From CBDCVA01 sp965222935 [NCBI: Candidatus Latescibacterota bacterium] (GTDB lineage: Bacteria > Latescibacterota > CBDCVA01): DNA of 64,000 nt. The position numbers and the translations under genes are program-made. The stretch is taken from the NCBI GenBank assembly GCA_965222935.1, contig CBDCVA010000001.1, positions 186,001 to 250,000 on the forward strand, read 5' to 3'. The first letter of the stretch is position 1, and every line of letters starts with the position of its first letter. The notes under the pieces were generated by a model. It saw only the letters and a list, made by a program, of their open reading frames with translations. It was not told the DNA's origin and ran no database searches. Positions 1 to 9,507 of this stretch are shown here, in pieces.

Positions 1-1217
1 TGCCTCCGGATCACTCCGCGATCCACGAGCTTGATCAGAGCGGCCAAAGCCACACCCGTGTGCGGGCAGTTGTACATGCCGGTCAGGTCCGCACGATGGG
101 TGGCATTGGCCAACTCATCTTCGGTCACCTCCTCGACGATGCCGTCGAAAGTCATTAGGGTGCGGATCGCCTTCTGAGCGCTGACCGGGTTGCCGATCTG
201 GATCGCGGAGGCGGCGGTCTTCTGCGCGACCTTCGGGGTGAACGTGCGAAAGTCCTTCAAGTAGCTCTTGTAAAGTGGGTTAGCTTTCTCCGCCTGGACG
301 CAGACGATCCGGGGCAGCCGGTCGATCAGCCCCAGATCCCGCATCATCAGAAACCCGTTGCCCAGCGCGCTCACGTTGCCGAGGTTGCCGCCGGGGATAA
401 TGATAAAGTCGGGCACCTCCCAGCCGAACTGCTGGACGATCTCGATGGAGACGGTCTTCTGGCCCTCGATCCGCAGGGAGTTGAACGAATTCGCCAGGTA
501 GATGCGGTTGTCGGAGGTGACTTCCTGCACAAGCTTCATGCAGCCGTCGAAGTCGGTGGCCAGCGACAGCACTAGCGCGCCGTTGGCGATGGGCTGTACG
601 AGCTGGTCAATGGACACCCTGTTCCGCGGCAAGAACACGATGGCCGGGATGCCAGCGGCGGCACAATAAGCAGCGAGCGCCGCTGACGTATCTCCGCTCG
701 ACGCACATGCGACAGCCTGAATCTTTTGGCCCTGGGCGATCATCTGCTTGACGACCGAGACCAGGACGGTCATCCCCAGGTCCTTGAAGGACCCTGTGTG
801 GCTATTGCCGCACTGCTTGACCCAGAGGTCGTCTAGGCCCAGTTCCTTCCCGAAACGATCGGCCCAGAAGAGGTTGGTTCCTCCCTCGTACATGGAGACG
901 ACGTTTTTGTTCTCCACGATTGGGCAAACCCACTCCTTTTTGCCCCACACCGCACTCCCGTAAGGCCACGCGCTCCGCCTGTACCGATGGCTGAAGAGCG
1001 CCTTCCATTCACCAGGGCTTCGGTCCCTTAGCCGGTCAAGATCGTGGGCTACCTCCAGCAGACCACCGCAGATCGGGCAACGGTAGATGATCGAATCGAG
1101 AGGGTACTCCCCTTCGCATCCTGAGAAACACCGGAACCAGACGCGGTACCGCGCTTTCTCCGCCTCTTCAAGGGTGGCGCGGTCTGCGCGCTGATGGGAG
1201 CCAGGCTCGGTCGTCAT
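1..1217 (-). CDS. thrC: Threonine synthase, 3' end cut by window edge
   Basis: PLP enzyme that converts O-phosphohomoserine to threonine in the cytoplasm. The visible 405 residues start at an ATG at 1217. An N-terminal zinc-ribbon-like segment has Cys at about residues 30, 34, 47 and 50, as in long threonine synthases. The PLP lysine lies in the SFKDLGM motif at about residue 145. Further on are the conserved substrate loop SGDTSAA and the glycine-rich PGGNLGN phosphate-binding motif. The C-terminus continues past base 1, so the end cannot be judged. The next upstream gene on the same strand is 204 bases away. Cysteate synthase or a related fold-type II PLP enzyme is possible but less likely. 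Confidence 0.9.
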   Translation of the reverse strand, partial: MTTEPGSHQRADRATLEEAEKARYRVWFRCFSGCEGEYPLDSIIYRCPICGGLLEVAHDLDRLRDRSPGEWKALFSHRYRRSAWPYGSAVWGKKEWVCPIVENKNVVSMYEGGTNLFWADRFGKELGLDDLWVKQCGNSHTGSFKDLGMTVLVSVVKQMIAQGQKIQAVACASSGDTSAALAAYCAAAGIPAIVFLPRNRVSIDQLVQPIANGALVLSLATDFDGCMKLVQEVTSDNRIYLANSFNSLRIEGQKTVSIEIVQQFGWEVPDFIIIPGGNLGNVSALGNGFLMMRDLGLIDRLPRIVCVQAEKANPLYKSYLKDFRTFTPKVAQKTAASAIQIGNPVSAQKAIRTLMTFDGIVEEVTEDELANATHRADLTGMYNCPHTGVALAALIKLVDRGVIRR

Positions 1218-1421
1218 AGCCGCAGGGCCTTCATCCACGAGGTGTTGCTCTCGGAGCGCTCCAATTCAATGCCTTCGCATCGGCGCAACAGGGGATGTGG
1301 CCTCGAGCGGAGGGTGCCCTCCGACGGGGGGTCTGGATGGCATTGCGGAGGATGGCGCGGCTTCACGCCCCGGCGCATCCTTCGGCGGGGCCGAAGTGGG
1401 GAATTGCGTTGGGAGTGGGGC

Positions 1422-1913
1422 TCAGAACCAGCGCAGTGTCAGAAGCATCTGCGGTACCATCTCCGTTGTGTGGTCCGCCAAAGACAAGCCTAGGTTCAGG
1501 CCTATGCCGGTATCCGCCTCCTCGATTTCCTCGTACTCGCCTTCGTTCCACTCCACGGCTGTTCTGTAAGCGTCCCTACATTCCCAGATCGTCGACGTCG
1601 CCAGCCCAACGAGACTGGCGACCGCCATCGCCCGCCCGCGCTGTGTGCTGGCGCCAATGGCCTGGCTGTAGTTGAAACCGTAGATGAACAGGAATCTTAT
1701 ACCCACGAGGTTCGAACTGCGCTTCCAATCGCCCGCATAGAGGTGGCCTAGTGAGGGGACGATCAGGGGCAGCGCCGCCGCCGTCATCACATACTTCGCC
1801 TCGTATTCTTCCCACTCATCCTCTTCCGCCTGGGGACCCTCGCCCGCCTGCGCCCACGCCGTGGGCGTCCAGGTCAGAAGGAACGCGATTGCTACGATGA
1901 TGAACCGGTGCAT
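1422..1913 (-). CDS. Small secreted or membrane protein, DUF5683/TM2-like
   Basis: Predicted 163-residue protein of unknown function. I chose the ATG at 1913 because a GGGGAGGGAT ribosome-binding site lies just upstream; a longer reading to 1994 overlaps the neighbouring gene. An N-terminal signal peptide of about 22 residues ends at TAWAQA. After an acidic stretch comes a hydrophobic part with the PSLGHLYAGDWKRS motif, which resembles the short double-membrane-segment motif of DUF5683/TM2-like proteins. It follows the outer-membrane-type protein at 1975-2796 on the same strand by 61 bases, so the two probably form an envelope operon. The family match is by eye only. Confidence 0.6.
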   Translation of the reverse strand: MHRFIIVAIAFLLTWTPTAWAQAGEGPQAEEDEWEEYEAKYVMTAAALPLIVPSLGHLYAGDWKRSSNLVGIRFLFIYGFNYSQAIGASTQRGRAMAVASLVGLATSTIWECRDAYRTAVEWNEGEYEEIEEADTGIGLNLGLSLADHTTEMVPQMLLTLRWF

Positions 1914-1974
1914 TCCATCCCTCCCCGTTTGTTGCTCTCCGAGCTCTTCGATTAGTGTGCGCCTACGGCCTACC

Positions 1975-2796
1975 CTAGAAGAACAGCCGCACACCAGCCG
2001 TTGCTGTGATGAAATGCGGCGCGCTCAGGTCGTGGACCGTGTCCGCGCGTCGTGCCCTCTGATCGTACTCTGGCCTGATGAGTTGCCTTTCCTCTTCCAC
2101 GTCCATGAAGAGGATGTGGTACCTGCCCTCGACGACGAAGGCGGCGCCTTCGCTCAGGTAGAATTCCAGTCCGCCCCCGAAGTTGACACCGAGGGGCATA
2201 CGGCTGCGAAAGTTGACGGTCGGCGATTCCCCGGTCACGACAAAGCGGCTGAGGCGGTCGCTGCCAATCTGGCGGCGCGGAAGGGGGATCCCTTGGATGC
2301 TATCGCCAGGGGCGAACTCCAGGGTCTCCTGAGAGAACGGGTATAACCCAACACCGGCGCCCACGTACGGGTTGACCAGGGATTGAGGCGCGACGTTGAG
2401 ATTGAGCTCCGACGTCAAGGAGAAGATCGAGAGCGAGGCCCCCTCCAGGGGCGTGTCGCGATCATCGCCGCGCGCTTCGAGTTGGTCGCGGATGAAATCG
2501 TCGTCGCGGCCGAAGAGCCGCCAACCGAAATTCAAGATGGTCCAGTTCCAGCGTGAGCTCAGCTTCCGGCCCCAGCCCACCGTGTAAGCGAAGGTCGGGT
2601 TGTGCCCATCGGTGAAGCCAGCGGGCGCGATCGGAATCCCAGCCCCCGGCGTCAGGCTAGCGAACCAGTCGGAATCGATCTCGGCGAGGTTCCCTGCCAC
2701 GCTATCGGAAGTGATACCGCCGACCACGACCAGGCACACGGCTACACAGGCGACGAATCGAAGAGGTCTGTGACCTCGCAGAGTAAAAAATCGCAT
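1975..2796 (-). CDS. Outer-membrane beta-barrel-like protein
   Basis: Predicted 273-residue exported protein. The ATG at 2796 has a GGGGAG site 8 to 10 bases upstream. A signal peptide (charged start, hydrophobic VACVAVCLVVVGGI core) ends near SVAG. The rest alternates aromatic and polar residues in short strands (LNFGWRLFG, VNPYVGAGVGLYPF, GVNFGGGLEFYL, ATAGVRLFF) and ends in FF, typical of an 8- to 10-stranded OmpA/OmpW-like barrel. The YVGAGVG and GGGLEFYLS stretches resemble the outer-membrane beta-barrel family (OMP_b-brl). Substrate or role is unknown. It faces away from the gene at 2969, with 172 bases of shared upstream sequence. Confidence 0.65.
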   Translation of the reverse strand: MRFFTLRGHRPLRFVACVAVCLVVVGGITSDSVAGNLAEIDSDWFASLTPGAGIPIAPAGFTDGHNPTFAYTVGWGRKLSSRWNWTILNFGWRLFGRDDDFIRDQLEARGDDRDTPLEGASLSIFSLTSELNLNVAPQSLVNPYVGAGVGLYPFSQETLEFAPGDSIQGIPLPRRQIGSDRLSRFVVTGESPTVNFRSRMPLGVNFGGGLEFYLSEGAAFVVEGRYHILFMDVEEERQLIRPEYDQRARRADTVHDLSAPHFITATAGVRLFF

Positions 2797-2820
2797 GCCC
2801 GCACTCCCCTCTCCCGAAGA

Positions 2821-2841
2821 ATCGAAGCGCTCGCAGAGCAA
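2821..2841 (+). repeat. Dispersed 21-bp repeat, copy 1
   Basis: The sequence ATCGAAGCGCTCGCAGAGC(AA) recurs with one mismatch in inverse orientation at 11984-12004. Both copies are intergenic. This one sits in the divergent spacer between 1975-2796 and 2969-5569. Confidence 0.55.
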
Positions 2842-2968
2842 AACGACAACTCGCTGGCTGGGGCTCTCTCAAGCGAGCGCGCACACTCAAGTTGATAATC
2901 ATGCACGATTCGAGCGAAAAGTCAACCCGCGCGTCTCACCCCTCGGGAAAACCGGTCATCGATGAGTC

Positions 2969-5569
2969 TTGACAGCCGTGCTGACAACCCCTAGTCTCGC
3001 TCGAGCAGATCAGCCTTTGATGGCTCCTCAGCGGCAACCGATGCGCCCTATCCTCATCGCCTGTTTCGTGGCCTCCGGCGCGAGCGGCCTCATCTACGAG
3101 GTGGTCTGGACCCGCCAGCTAGGCCACGTCTTCGGCAGCGACGTCGTCGCCGCCGCGACCGTCCTAGCCGTCTTCATGGCCGGCTTGGCCCTTGGAAGCA
3201 GACTGGCCGGCTCCGCAGCGAGGCGCGCGGCTCGTCCCCTGGCATGGTACGGGTGGATTGAGCTTGGAATCGGCTGCTGGGGGGCTGCGATGCCGCTCTT
3301 GCTGGCGGCCGCCGAGCACGGCTACTTCGCATTTTCCGTGGACCTGGGCGCCGCAGGCGTGGGACGGGGGGCGTTGCGCGTGGGGCTCTCGGCGTGCCTG
3401 TTCCTCGTGCCGACGGCTCTCATGGGAGCGACCTTTCCCTTGATGGTCGTGGGCCTCGCACGACAAGGGCCCACCTTTGGCCGCTGGCTTGGAGACATCT
3501 ACGCGTTCAACACCCTGGGTGGGGTCATGGGGGCTGTCGGGGCCGGGTTCGCGCTCATCCCTGCGCTCGGTCTCATGCGGACGGGCTGGGTTGCCGCCGG
3601 GCTGAACGTCGCCGTTGGCCTTGTCGCGCTCGTTGTGGCACGACGCCTCCCTCTCCAGGGGGACTTTGTTGCCCCCACTCCGGCGCGCCCCAGCGATGTC
3701 CCATCAGCCGCTTTGCGCCGCGCGGCGCTAACGTGTGCTACGCTGAGCGGCTTGGCCGCTCTGGGTTACGAGGTGGTCTGGGCCAGGGCTCTCGTCTTCA
3801 TCGTCGGCAATTCCACCTTCGCGTTCACCACGATGCTCGCGGCCTTTCTGGTGGGCATCGGTCTGGGGGGCGCCGTTGGGGGGCGCCTCGCCGACGCGGT
3901 GCGCCGACCCGAACTGCCTCTGGCTCTGGTGGAGACGACCGCGGGCATCCTGGCGTTGGCGACGCTACCGCTCATCTGGCACTTCGACGCTGGGGATCAA
4001 CCCTGGACACGGCCGGAGGTCGGTTGGGCCAGTGGCCTCGTCGCCCTGGTGCTGCGGAGTGCTGCAGTGATGCTCGCGCCGTCCCTACTCCTGGGCGTGG
4101 CGTTTCCACTCACCGCGGCGCTTGTCGCGCGGACTGAGCGGGACGTGGGGCCGGGCGTCGGCACCGCCTACGCGGCGAACACCGTCGGCGCGATCCTCGG
4201 CGCCCTGCTCGCCGGCTTCGCGCTCATACCGGCCTTGGGGCTGGGGCGCAGCGTCATGGCCCTAGCGGCGGTCAACATCATCGCGGCCATCGTGGTCCTG
4301 GGCGTCTCCGATCGCCTAGCCGCCGGCTGGCGCGCCGGAGGGGCGGTGGCGTGCTGCGCTATCGCCCTGGCGGTGGGATTGCTCTTGCCCCCCGTGAGGC
4401 CCTTCCCCGTCGACCTGGCCCCGCCCGGTTCTCGCACGCTCTTCTACCGCGAGGGCGTTGGGGCCACGGTGCACGTTGTCGCGGGGGGCCAAGGCGTCAG
4501 GATGATGGCCGTGGACGGCCACGCCATCGGCGGGGTCCGGTTCGGCGTGGACGAGAAGGAGCGCCTTCTGGCTCATCTGCCCTACCTCATCGGCGGGCCT
4601 CACCCGAGAGCCCTGACGATCGGCCTGGGCTCGGGGATCACCGCAGGGGCGATGGCCTTCCACCCCGGCACGGAAGTCCTCGACGTGGTCGAGATCGTGC
4701 CCGGCGTTGTTGAAGGCGCACGCTTTTTCGGCCGCGCGAATCGTGGCATCCTGGACGACCCCAGGGCGCGCGTCTTCATCACTGACGGCGTGGCCTGGCT
4801 GCGCTCCCAGCGCGAGGCTTACGACCTCATCGTCTCCGACGCGAAGCTCAATCCGCGCTACTTCGGCAACACGACCTTCTTCGGCCGAGAGTACTACGAG
4901 CTGTGTCGCGACCACCTAGCTCCGGAGGGTCTCTTCATCCAGTGGGTGCCCAACTACGTGCCCGAGGCGGAGTTCCGGATGATCCTGCGCACTTTCGCCA
5001 CCGCCTTCGACGAGGTAAGCGCCTGGAACTCCGGGCTTGGCACTTGCCTGCTCGTCGGGAGCGTCTCTCCCCAGACCATCGACTACGCCGGCCTCGTACG
5101 CCGCGGAACTGAACCCGACTTTCTGCCCGTTCTGTGGGATCTTCTCGCCGAGGATCCCGCCACGCTTCTGGGCAGCTACTGCGGCGACCGGGACGCCATC
5201 GTGCAGGCTGTGGGACCCGGTCTTCTGAACACCTGGGACCATCCGATCATCGAATTCGATGCGCTGCGCCATGCGCTGGAGATGCCTCGAAACCTTCGGC
5301 AGGCGCGCAATCTGGCCCTCATGGTGAGCCTGGGGGGTGACGTGCTCTCCAGCGTGCGCTTCGATAGCTGGCCCGATTCGACGGCCGCTCGCGACGCCAT
5401 CGGGGCTGCGATGGCGGCCCACCGGGTGTTCCTCGCCGGCATGGTCAAAGCGCTGGAGGCGGGGACCATGCGGGCGGGGATCGATGAGTTCACCCGCGCG
5501 GTTGCCCTGAACCCGAGATACCGGCGGGCGCAGTTCACACTCCAGAATGCCGTCAAGGGAGCGCCTTGA
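2969..5569 (+). CDS. Fused multi-spanning membrane protein and spermidine-synthase-like domain
   Basis: Protein of up to 866 residues. Residues about 25-460 form two similar blocks of hydrophobic helices, each opening with a GL(I/G)YEVVW(T/A)R motif (near residues 40 and 265), so the membrane part looks internally duplicated. Residues about 480-740 are a Rossmann domain like polyamine aminopropyltransferases: a GLGSGITAG SAM-type glycine motif, then a VVEIVPG acidic strand, then LIVSDAK. A tail with one TPR-like helix pair (residues about 820-860) follows. The ORF opens at a TTG (2969); ATGs at 3020 or 3041 are equally plausible because no clear ribosome-binding site is visible. Such fusions are common in environmental bacteria, and their substrates are not established. 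Confidence 0.75.
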   Translation: MTAVLTTPSLARADQPLMAPQRQPMRPILIACFVASGASGLIYEVVWTRQLGHVFGSDVVAAATVLAVFMAGLALGSRLAGSAARRAARPLAWYGWIELGIGCWGAAMPLLLAAAEHGYFAFSVDLGAAGVGRGALRVGLSACLFLVPTALMGATFPLMVVGLARQGPTFGRWLGDIYAFNTLGGVMGAVGAGFALIPALGLMRTGWVAAGLNVAVGLVALVVARRLPLQGDFVAPTPARPSDVPSAALRRAALTCATLSGLAALGYEVVWARALVFIVGNSTFAFTTMLAAFLVGIGLGGAVGGRLADAVRRPELPLALVETTAGILALATLPLIWHFDAGDQPWTRPEVGWASGLVALVLRSAAVMLAPSLLLGVAFPLTAALVARTERDVGPGVGTAYAANTVGAILGALLAGFALIPALGLGRSVMALAAVNIIAAIVVLGVSDRLAAGWRAGGAVACCAIALAVGLLLPPVRPFPVDLAPPGSRTLFYREGVGATVHVVAGGQGVRMMAVDGHAIGGVRFGVDEKERLLAHLPYLIGGPHPRALTIGLGSGITAGAMAFHPGTEVLDVVEIVPGVVEGARFFGRANRGILDDPRARVFITDGVAWLRSQREAYDLIVSDAKLNPRYFGNTTFFGREYYELCRDHLAPEGLFIQWVPNYVPEAEFRMILRTFATAFDEVSAWNSGLGTCLLVGSVSPQTIDYAGLVRRGTEPDFLPVLWDLLAEDPATLLGSYCGDRDAIVQAVGPGLLNTWDHPIIEFDALRHALEMPRNLRQARNLALMVSLGGDVLSSVRFDSWPDSTAARDAIGAAMAAHRVFLAGMVKALEAGTMRAGIDEFTRAVALNPRYRRAQFTLQNAVKGAP

Positions 5570-5578
5570 CCCTCGGGG

Positions 5579-6490
5579 TTACGTGATGGGGCCGCGTGGG
5601 TCGAGCGCGTCTCGCAGGCCGTCGCCCAGGAGGTTGAAGCCGAGCGTCGTGGCGAAGATCGCCATGCCGGGGAAGATGACGATCCAGGGCTGGGTGGTGA
5701 GATAAGACTGCCCTCCGGTGATCATCAAGCCCCAGCTTGGCTCGGACGGTTCGAGGCCAAGGCCCAGGAACGAGAGCCAGGCCTCCGTCAGGATGTTGTC
5801 GGCAATGCGGATCGTCCCTATGACGATGATCGGCGCCAGCGCGCCCGGCAGGACGTGCCGCCAGAGTGTGCGCACCGACCTTAACCCGAGGGCTCGCGCG
5901 GCCTGGACATAGTCCTCCTCGCGCACCGTCAGGATCTTACCTCGCACCAGGCGCGCGATGCCGGGCCAGCCCAGCAGGCCGAGGACGGTGTAGATGATCG
6001 TGACCGAGGGATGCTCGAAGATGGCCAGGACCGCGATGACCAGAAGCGTAGCGGGCATGGCCAGGAACGTATCGGTCAGCCGCATCAGCACCGCATCCAT
6101 CCAACCGCCGGCGTAGCCTGCGATTGCGCCCAGGGCCACGCCCAACGCGAGGGAGATCGCCGCGGCCAGAAGGCCCACCTGTAGCGACAGCCGTGCGCCG
6201 TAGACGACGCGGCTAAACAAGTCGCGCCCCAGGTCGTCGGTGCCGAAGAGGTGTACGTTGCCGGGTGCCTGGACGATCCGCTCGAGGTCGATGGCGCGCG
6301 GGTCGAAGGTGGCGATCCAGGGGGCGAAGAGCGCACAGAAGGCTACCGTTGCCGTGAAGCTCAGCCCCACCAATGCGGTCGCGTTGCCGGTGAACCGTCG
6401 GGTCACGAGACGCCAGGGGGACGCCAGCGGTGGGTTGACCGGAGCGCTAGCTAGCTTCGTCGTAGGAGATCCGGGGATCGAGGATGGCAT
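5579..6490 (-). CDS. Peptide/nickel-type ABC transporter permease, DppC/OppC family
   Basis: Inner-membrane permease of about 303 residues. It has an N-terminal OppC-like segment, about six transmembrane helices and the cytoplasmic EAA loop (DYVQAARALGLRSVRTLWRHV) that contacts the ATPase. It is the last gene of a minus-strand operon (binding protein, DppB-like, DppC-like). As drawn it overlaps the dppB-like gene by 44 bases; a GTG at about 6406 would remove the overlap but shorten the N-terminus. No DppD or DppF ATPase follows; the next gene is convergent and unrelated, so the ATPases must be encoded elsewhere. Confidence 0.88.
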   Translation of the reverse strand: MPSSIPGSPTTKLASAPVNPPLASPWRLVTRRFTGNATALVGLSFTATVAFCALFAPWIATFDPRAIDLERIVQAPGNVHLFGTDDLGRDLFSRVVYGARLSLQVGLLAAAISLALGVALGAIAGYAGGWMDAVLMRLTDTFLAMPATLLVIAVLAIFEHPSVTIIYTVLGLLGWPGIARLVRGKILTVREEDYVQAARALGLRSVRTLWRHVLPGALAPIIVIGTIRIADNILTEAWLSFLGLGLEPSEPSWGLMITGGQSYLTTQPWIVIFPGMAIFATTLGFNLLGDGLRDALDPRGPIT

Positions 6491-7382
6491 AGAGACAGTC
6501 CACGGCGAGATTGACGGTCACAAAGACGCAGGCCAGGACAATGACGCAGCCCTCGACTACGGGTAGATCACGGCTAAAGATCGCGTCCACCAGCGCACGG
6601 CCCAGTCCAGGCCACGCGAACACAGTCTCCGTGGCCACAGCACCCCCCAAAAGCCCGGCCAGATTCAGCCCGATGATGGTCACGATCGGGTTGGCGGCGT
6701 TACGCAGGGCATGGACGAAATGAATGCGCGCGGGCGAGGCGCCCTTGGCGGCGGCAGTGCGAATGTAGTCGCCGCTAGCCACCTCCAGCATGCTCGAGCG
6801 CGTCATCCGTGCGATGTAGCCCATCAGGACAAACGACAGGGCCGTCGCGGGCAGGATCAAGTGCCGCAGGCCGCCTTCCCCGAAGCCCGCGACCGGCAGC
6901 CACCCAAGCTTAGCGGCGAAGAGCAGGATCAAGAGCAGTCCCACCCAGAAGACCGGCATCGAGATTCCGAAAAGCGCGATGGTGGTGACGACGTTGTCAA
7001 TCCACGTATGCGACCTGAAGGCGGCCAAGAGACCGGCGGCCATGCCAAAGGCCGTCGCGAGGATCACCGCTGCTGACGCCAGCTTCAGCGTGGCGGGGAA
7101 ACGCTCGGCGATGATCTCCGTCACGGGGCGTCGCTGGCGGTAGGAACGGCCCAGGTCTCCCTGGACCAACCGTTCGAGGAAGCGCCCGTATTGTACGTGC
7201 ACCGGCCGGTCAAGGCCCAACTCACGGCGAAGCGCCTTGAGCGTCGCCTCGTCGCCGTGCTGACCCATCAGCAGGCGCGCCGGGTCTCCGGGCACCAGGA
7301 ACATCAGAGCGAAGATGAGTGTCGCGATGCCCCATAGGACCGGGATCAGGGCAAACAGGCGCCGCAGGATGAAAATGGCCAT
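6447..7382 (-). CDS. Peptide/nickel-type ABC transporter permease, DppB/OppB family
   Basis: Inner-membrane permease of 311 residues starting with the typical MAIFILRRLFALIPVLWGI helix. It has the DppB family pattern: the FLVPGDPARLLMG segment, RPVTEIIAERFPATLKLA before helix 2, and the EAA loop (GDYIRTAAAKGASPARIHF) near residue 205. It pairs with the DppC-like permease downstream and the solute-binding lipoprotein upstream (73 bases away). Substrate cannot be read from sequence; oligopeptides, dipeptides or metals are the usual cargo of this family. Confidence 0.9.
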   Translation of the reverse strand: MAIFILRRLFALIPVLWGIATLIFALMFLVPGDPARLLMGQHGDEATLKALRRELGLDRPVHVQYGRFLERLVQGDLGRSYRQRRPVTEIIAERFPATLKLASAAVILATAFGMAAGLLAAFRSHTWIDNVVTTIALFGISMPVFWVGLLLILLFAAKLGWLPVAGFGEGGLRHLILPATALSFVLMGYIARMTRSSMLEVASGDYIRTAAAKGASPARIHFVHALRNAANPIVTIIGLNLAGLLGGAVATETVFAWPGLGRALVDAIFSRDLPVVEGCVIVLACVFVTVNLAVDCLYAILDPRISYDEAS

Positions 7383-7418
7383 CGGCTCTCAGGGTACGTC
7401 CGAGTCGTTGCCGGGGCC

Positions 7419-7440
7419 ATCCTTCGAAGCGCTCAGGGTA
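7419..7440 (-). repeat. Short copy of a dispersed CCTGAGC-TCGA-GGATG element
   Basis: On the minus strand this spacer reads CCTGAGCGCTTCGAAGGATG, close to the core of the longer repeats at 55662-55719 and 62184-62241 (CCTGRGCCCGTCGARGGATR). It lies between the binding-protein stop and the DppB start. Short imperfect palindromes of this kind are widespread in bacteria, so the relation to the longer copies is tentative. Confidence 0.35.
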
Positions 7441-7455
7441 GCCATAGCATGACCC

Positions 7456-9042
7456 TCAGTTCGCAGACCCCGCGCGTCGCAGCCTGCCCAGCGGTATCGC
7501 GAACGTGCCTTGGGCGGGGAGGACCGCGCCCTCCCAGAGGGGCCGGATGAGCATCTCGGCGGAATCGTAGAAGATCGTTGCCCAGGCCGCCTCCGCCGTT
7601 GCCAGGCTGTCCGCGCGCATGTAGAGCGTCCGCCGATGCGCGGGATCGGTGGCGCGACGGGCCTCGTCCAGCAATTGATCCAGGACGGGGTGGCTGAAGC
7701 GCGAGAAGTTCCCCGGGGCGCCCGCTTGAGACGCGTGCAGGAGCGTGTAGAGGAAATTGTCGGCATCGGGATAGTCGGCGACCCAGCCCATGCGGAAGAG
7801 CAGCGGCTCGCCGCGCTCGCAGGCCTCCAGGTAGCTGCCCCAGTCCATGTGGCGCAGCCGCGTCCTGACGCCGATATCCGACAGCATGGACTGGACCACC
7901 TGCGCGATGCGCTCGTGCCGCTCGTTCGTATTGTACCACAGGTCAATGACCGGCAGACCCTGCCCCTCCGGGTAACCGGACTCGGCCAGGAGCTCCCGCG
8001 CCCGGTCGGGATCGAAAGCGTAGCCCTCAATTCCCGCGTTGTGCCCGGCGATGCCCGGGGGGAGGATACCACGTGCAGGCATCGCCTTCCCCTCGCGCAG
8101 GACGCGGGCGATGCGCTCGCGATCAATGGCATGATTGACCGCCTGGCGAAGCTCAAGGTTGTTGGCGAAGGGGGGCCTTTCGTGGTTGAACCCATAGTAG
8201 TAAACCGTGAGCGTGGGCCAGACCTTCACCTCGTCCGGACGGCGCGAGCGCAGATCTTCCAATCGGCCTTCGGGAAGCTGGTCTAGGAGGTCCAGCTCGC
8301 CGGCCTCGTACTTCTGGAGCGCCACGTTCACGTCGGGGATGATCTCGAACCGCACGGTCCCGAGCTCAGGTACGCCGTCGTAGTAGCCGCCAAAAGCTTC
8401 GATCGTCACGCTCACGTCGTGTTGCCATCGGTTGAAGCGGAACGGGCCCGACCCCACGGGCTGCGATGAGAAATCCGGTCCCAGTCGTTCGGCGATTTCT
8501 GTCGGCACGGCGCTGGCAGCCTCCATGCAGAGCTGCGCCAGGAAGGGTGCAAACGGCCTTTCGATGCGGATCTGGAGCGTATGGGGGTCCAGTGCATGCA
8601 ATCCCGCGATGGAATCGGCTAGGCCCTCCGCGAAGTCGCGCGTCCCCTCGATGGGCTCCAGCACCCATCGGCGCGGCGAGCGGGTCCTGGGGTCCAGCAC
8701 GCGCTCAAAGGACCGGATGAAATCCAGGGATGTGATGGGGCGCCCATGATGAAAGCGCGCGTCGGGTCGGAGGTGAAACGTATAGGTCAGTCCGTCGTCC
8801 GCCACCTTCCAGCCCGATGCGATGGCGGGCTCGACTTCCAAGGTCTCGGGGTCGAGCCGCACCAAGCCGTCGAAGAGGTTGAGGACAACGACGCCGCTGG
8901 TCGTGTCGGTCGAGAGCGCGGGGTCGAGTGTGGGCGGGTCGGCCGCCAGGCGGTAGCGGAAGACCTCGCCGCCCGTCGGTGGGTGCTCTGATCCGCCGCA
9001 GGCGAACGCAACGAGCGCACATAGGAACGGCTGTAATTTCAC
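7456..9042 (-). CDS. ABC transporter substrate-binding lipoprotein, family 5 (DppA/OppA-like)
   Basis: Periplasmic binding protein of 528 residues that delivers peptides or similar ligands to the downstream permeases. The N-terminus is a lipoprotein-type signal with a cysteine at residue 15 (LVAFAC-GGSEHPP), a little unusual at position -2. Family features are clear: ADPPTLDPALSTD near residue 38, NLFDGLVRLDPET, ASGWKVADDGLTYTFHLRPDA, and the later NLELRQAVNHAIDRE and ELLAESGYPEGQG stretches. It is third in the minus-strand run corC-like, VOC, binding protein, dppB-like, dppC-like. Length is normal for the family. Confidence 0.9.
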   Translation of the reverse strand: MKLQPFLCALVAFACGGSEHPPTGGEVFRYRLAADPPTLDPALSTDTTSGVVVLNLFDGLVRLDPETLEVEPAIASGWKVADDGLTYTFHLRPDARFHHGRPITSLDFIRSFERVLDPRTRSPRRWVLEPIEGTRDFAEGLADSIAGLHALDPHTLQIRIERPFAPFLAQLCMEAASAVPTEIAERLGPDFSSQPVGSGPFRFNRWQHDVSVTIEAFGGYYDGVPELGTVRFEIIPDVNVALQKYEAGELDLLDQLPEGRLEDLRSRRPDEVKVWPTLTVYYYGFNHERPPFANNLELRQAVNHAIDRERIARVLREGKAMPARGILPPGIAGHNAGIEGYAFDPDRARELLAESGYPEGQGLPVIDLWYNTNERHERIAQVVQSMLSDIGVRTRLRHMDWGSYLEACERGEPLLFRMGWVADYPDADNFLYTLLHASQAGAPGNFSRFSHPVLDQLLDEARRATDPAHRRTLYMRADSLATAEAAWATIFYDSAEMLIRPLWEGAVLPAQGTFAIPLGRLRRAGSAN

Positions 9043-9091
9043 GCTCGATGCCGCTGGGGAGGGTCTTGTGCGGAGGGAGCGCAGCGCGGGA

Positions 9092-9490
9092 TCACAAGGA
9101 CGGGGCGTACAGTTCGATCTCGTGGCCGTCGGGATCGGTGAAGTAGGCCGAACGGCTGCCGCTCGTGTGGATCACGGGGCCACGGACGGCGATCCTGCAA
9201 GCGGCCAGGTGTTTCACTGCGCGGTCCAGGTCGCGAGCGTCCAAGTTGAACGCCACGTGCGCCGGGCGGGAACCGTCGTCTGTAGCCTCCGTTGCTTCTA
9301 CGACGAGCACGACGACGGCTTCGCCGACAAGGAGGCTGACGCTCCGGCCGCTGGGCGCCCGCGCGACGACGGGCAGACCGAGCACGTCGCGGTAAAAGCT
9401 CTCCGCGATGGTGAGGTCACCGACTGTCAGAGCGACCTCCGCGATACCCCGAATGCGCAGCGGGCCCGGAGCCGTGCGACGTCTGCCCAT
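9092..9490 (-). CDS. VOC/glyoxalase superfamily protein
   Basis: Small 132-residue protein with the two-module VOC fold. The first module holds IAEVALTVGDLTIAESFYRDVLGLPVV; the second has HVAFNLDARDLDRAVKHL and ends in the diagnostic YFTDPDGHEIELYAP strand. Metal ligand candidates are the Glu/His positions at the strand ends (HVAFN and HEIELY). Such proteins act as glyoxalases, dioxygenases or antibiotic-modifying enzymes; the sequence does not say which. It lies 17 bases after the CorC-like gene and 49 before the binding-protein gene, so it is probably co-transcribed. Confidence 0.8.
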   Translation of the reverse strand: MGRRRTAPGPLRIRGIAEVALTVGDLTIAESFYRDVLGLPVVARAPSGRSVSLLVGEAVVVLVVEATEATDDGSRPAHVAFNLDARDLDRAVKHLAACRIAVRGPVIHTSGSRSAYFTDPDGHEIELYAPSL

Positions 9491-9507
9491 ACCGTCTCAG
9501 CGGCCAG

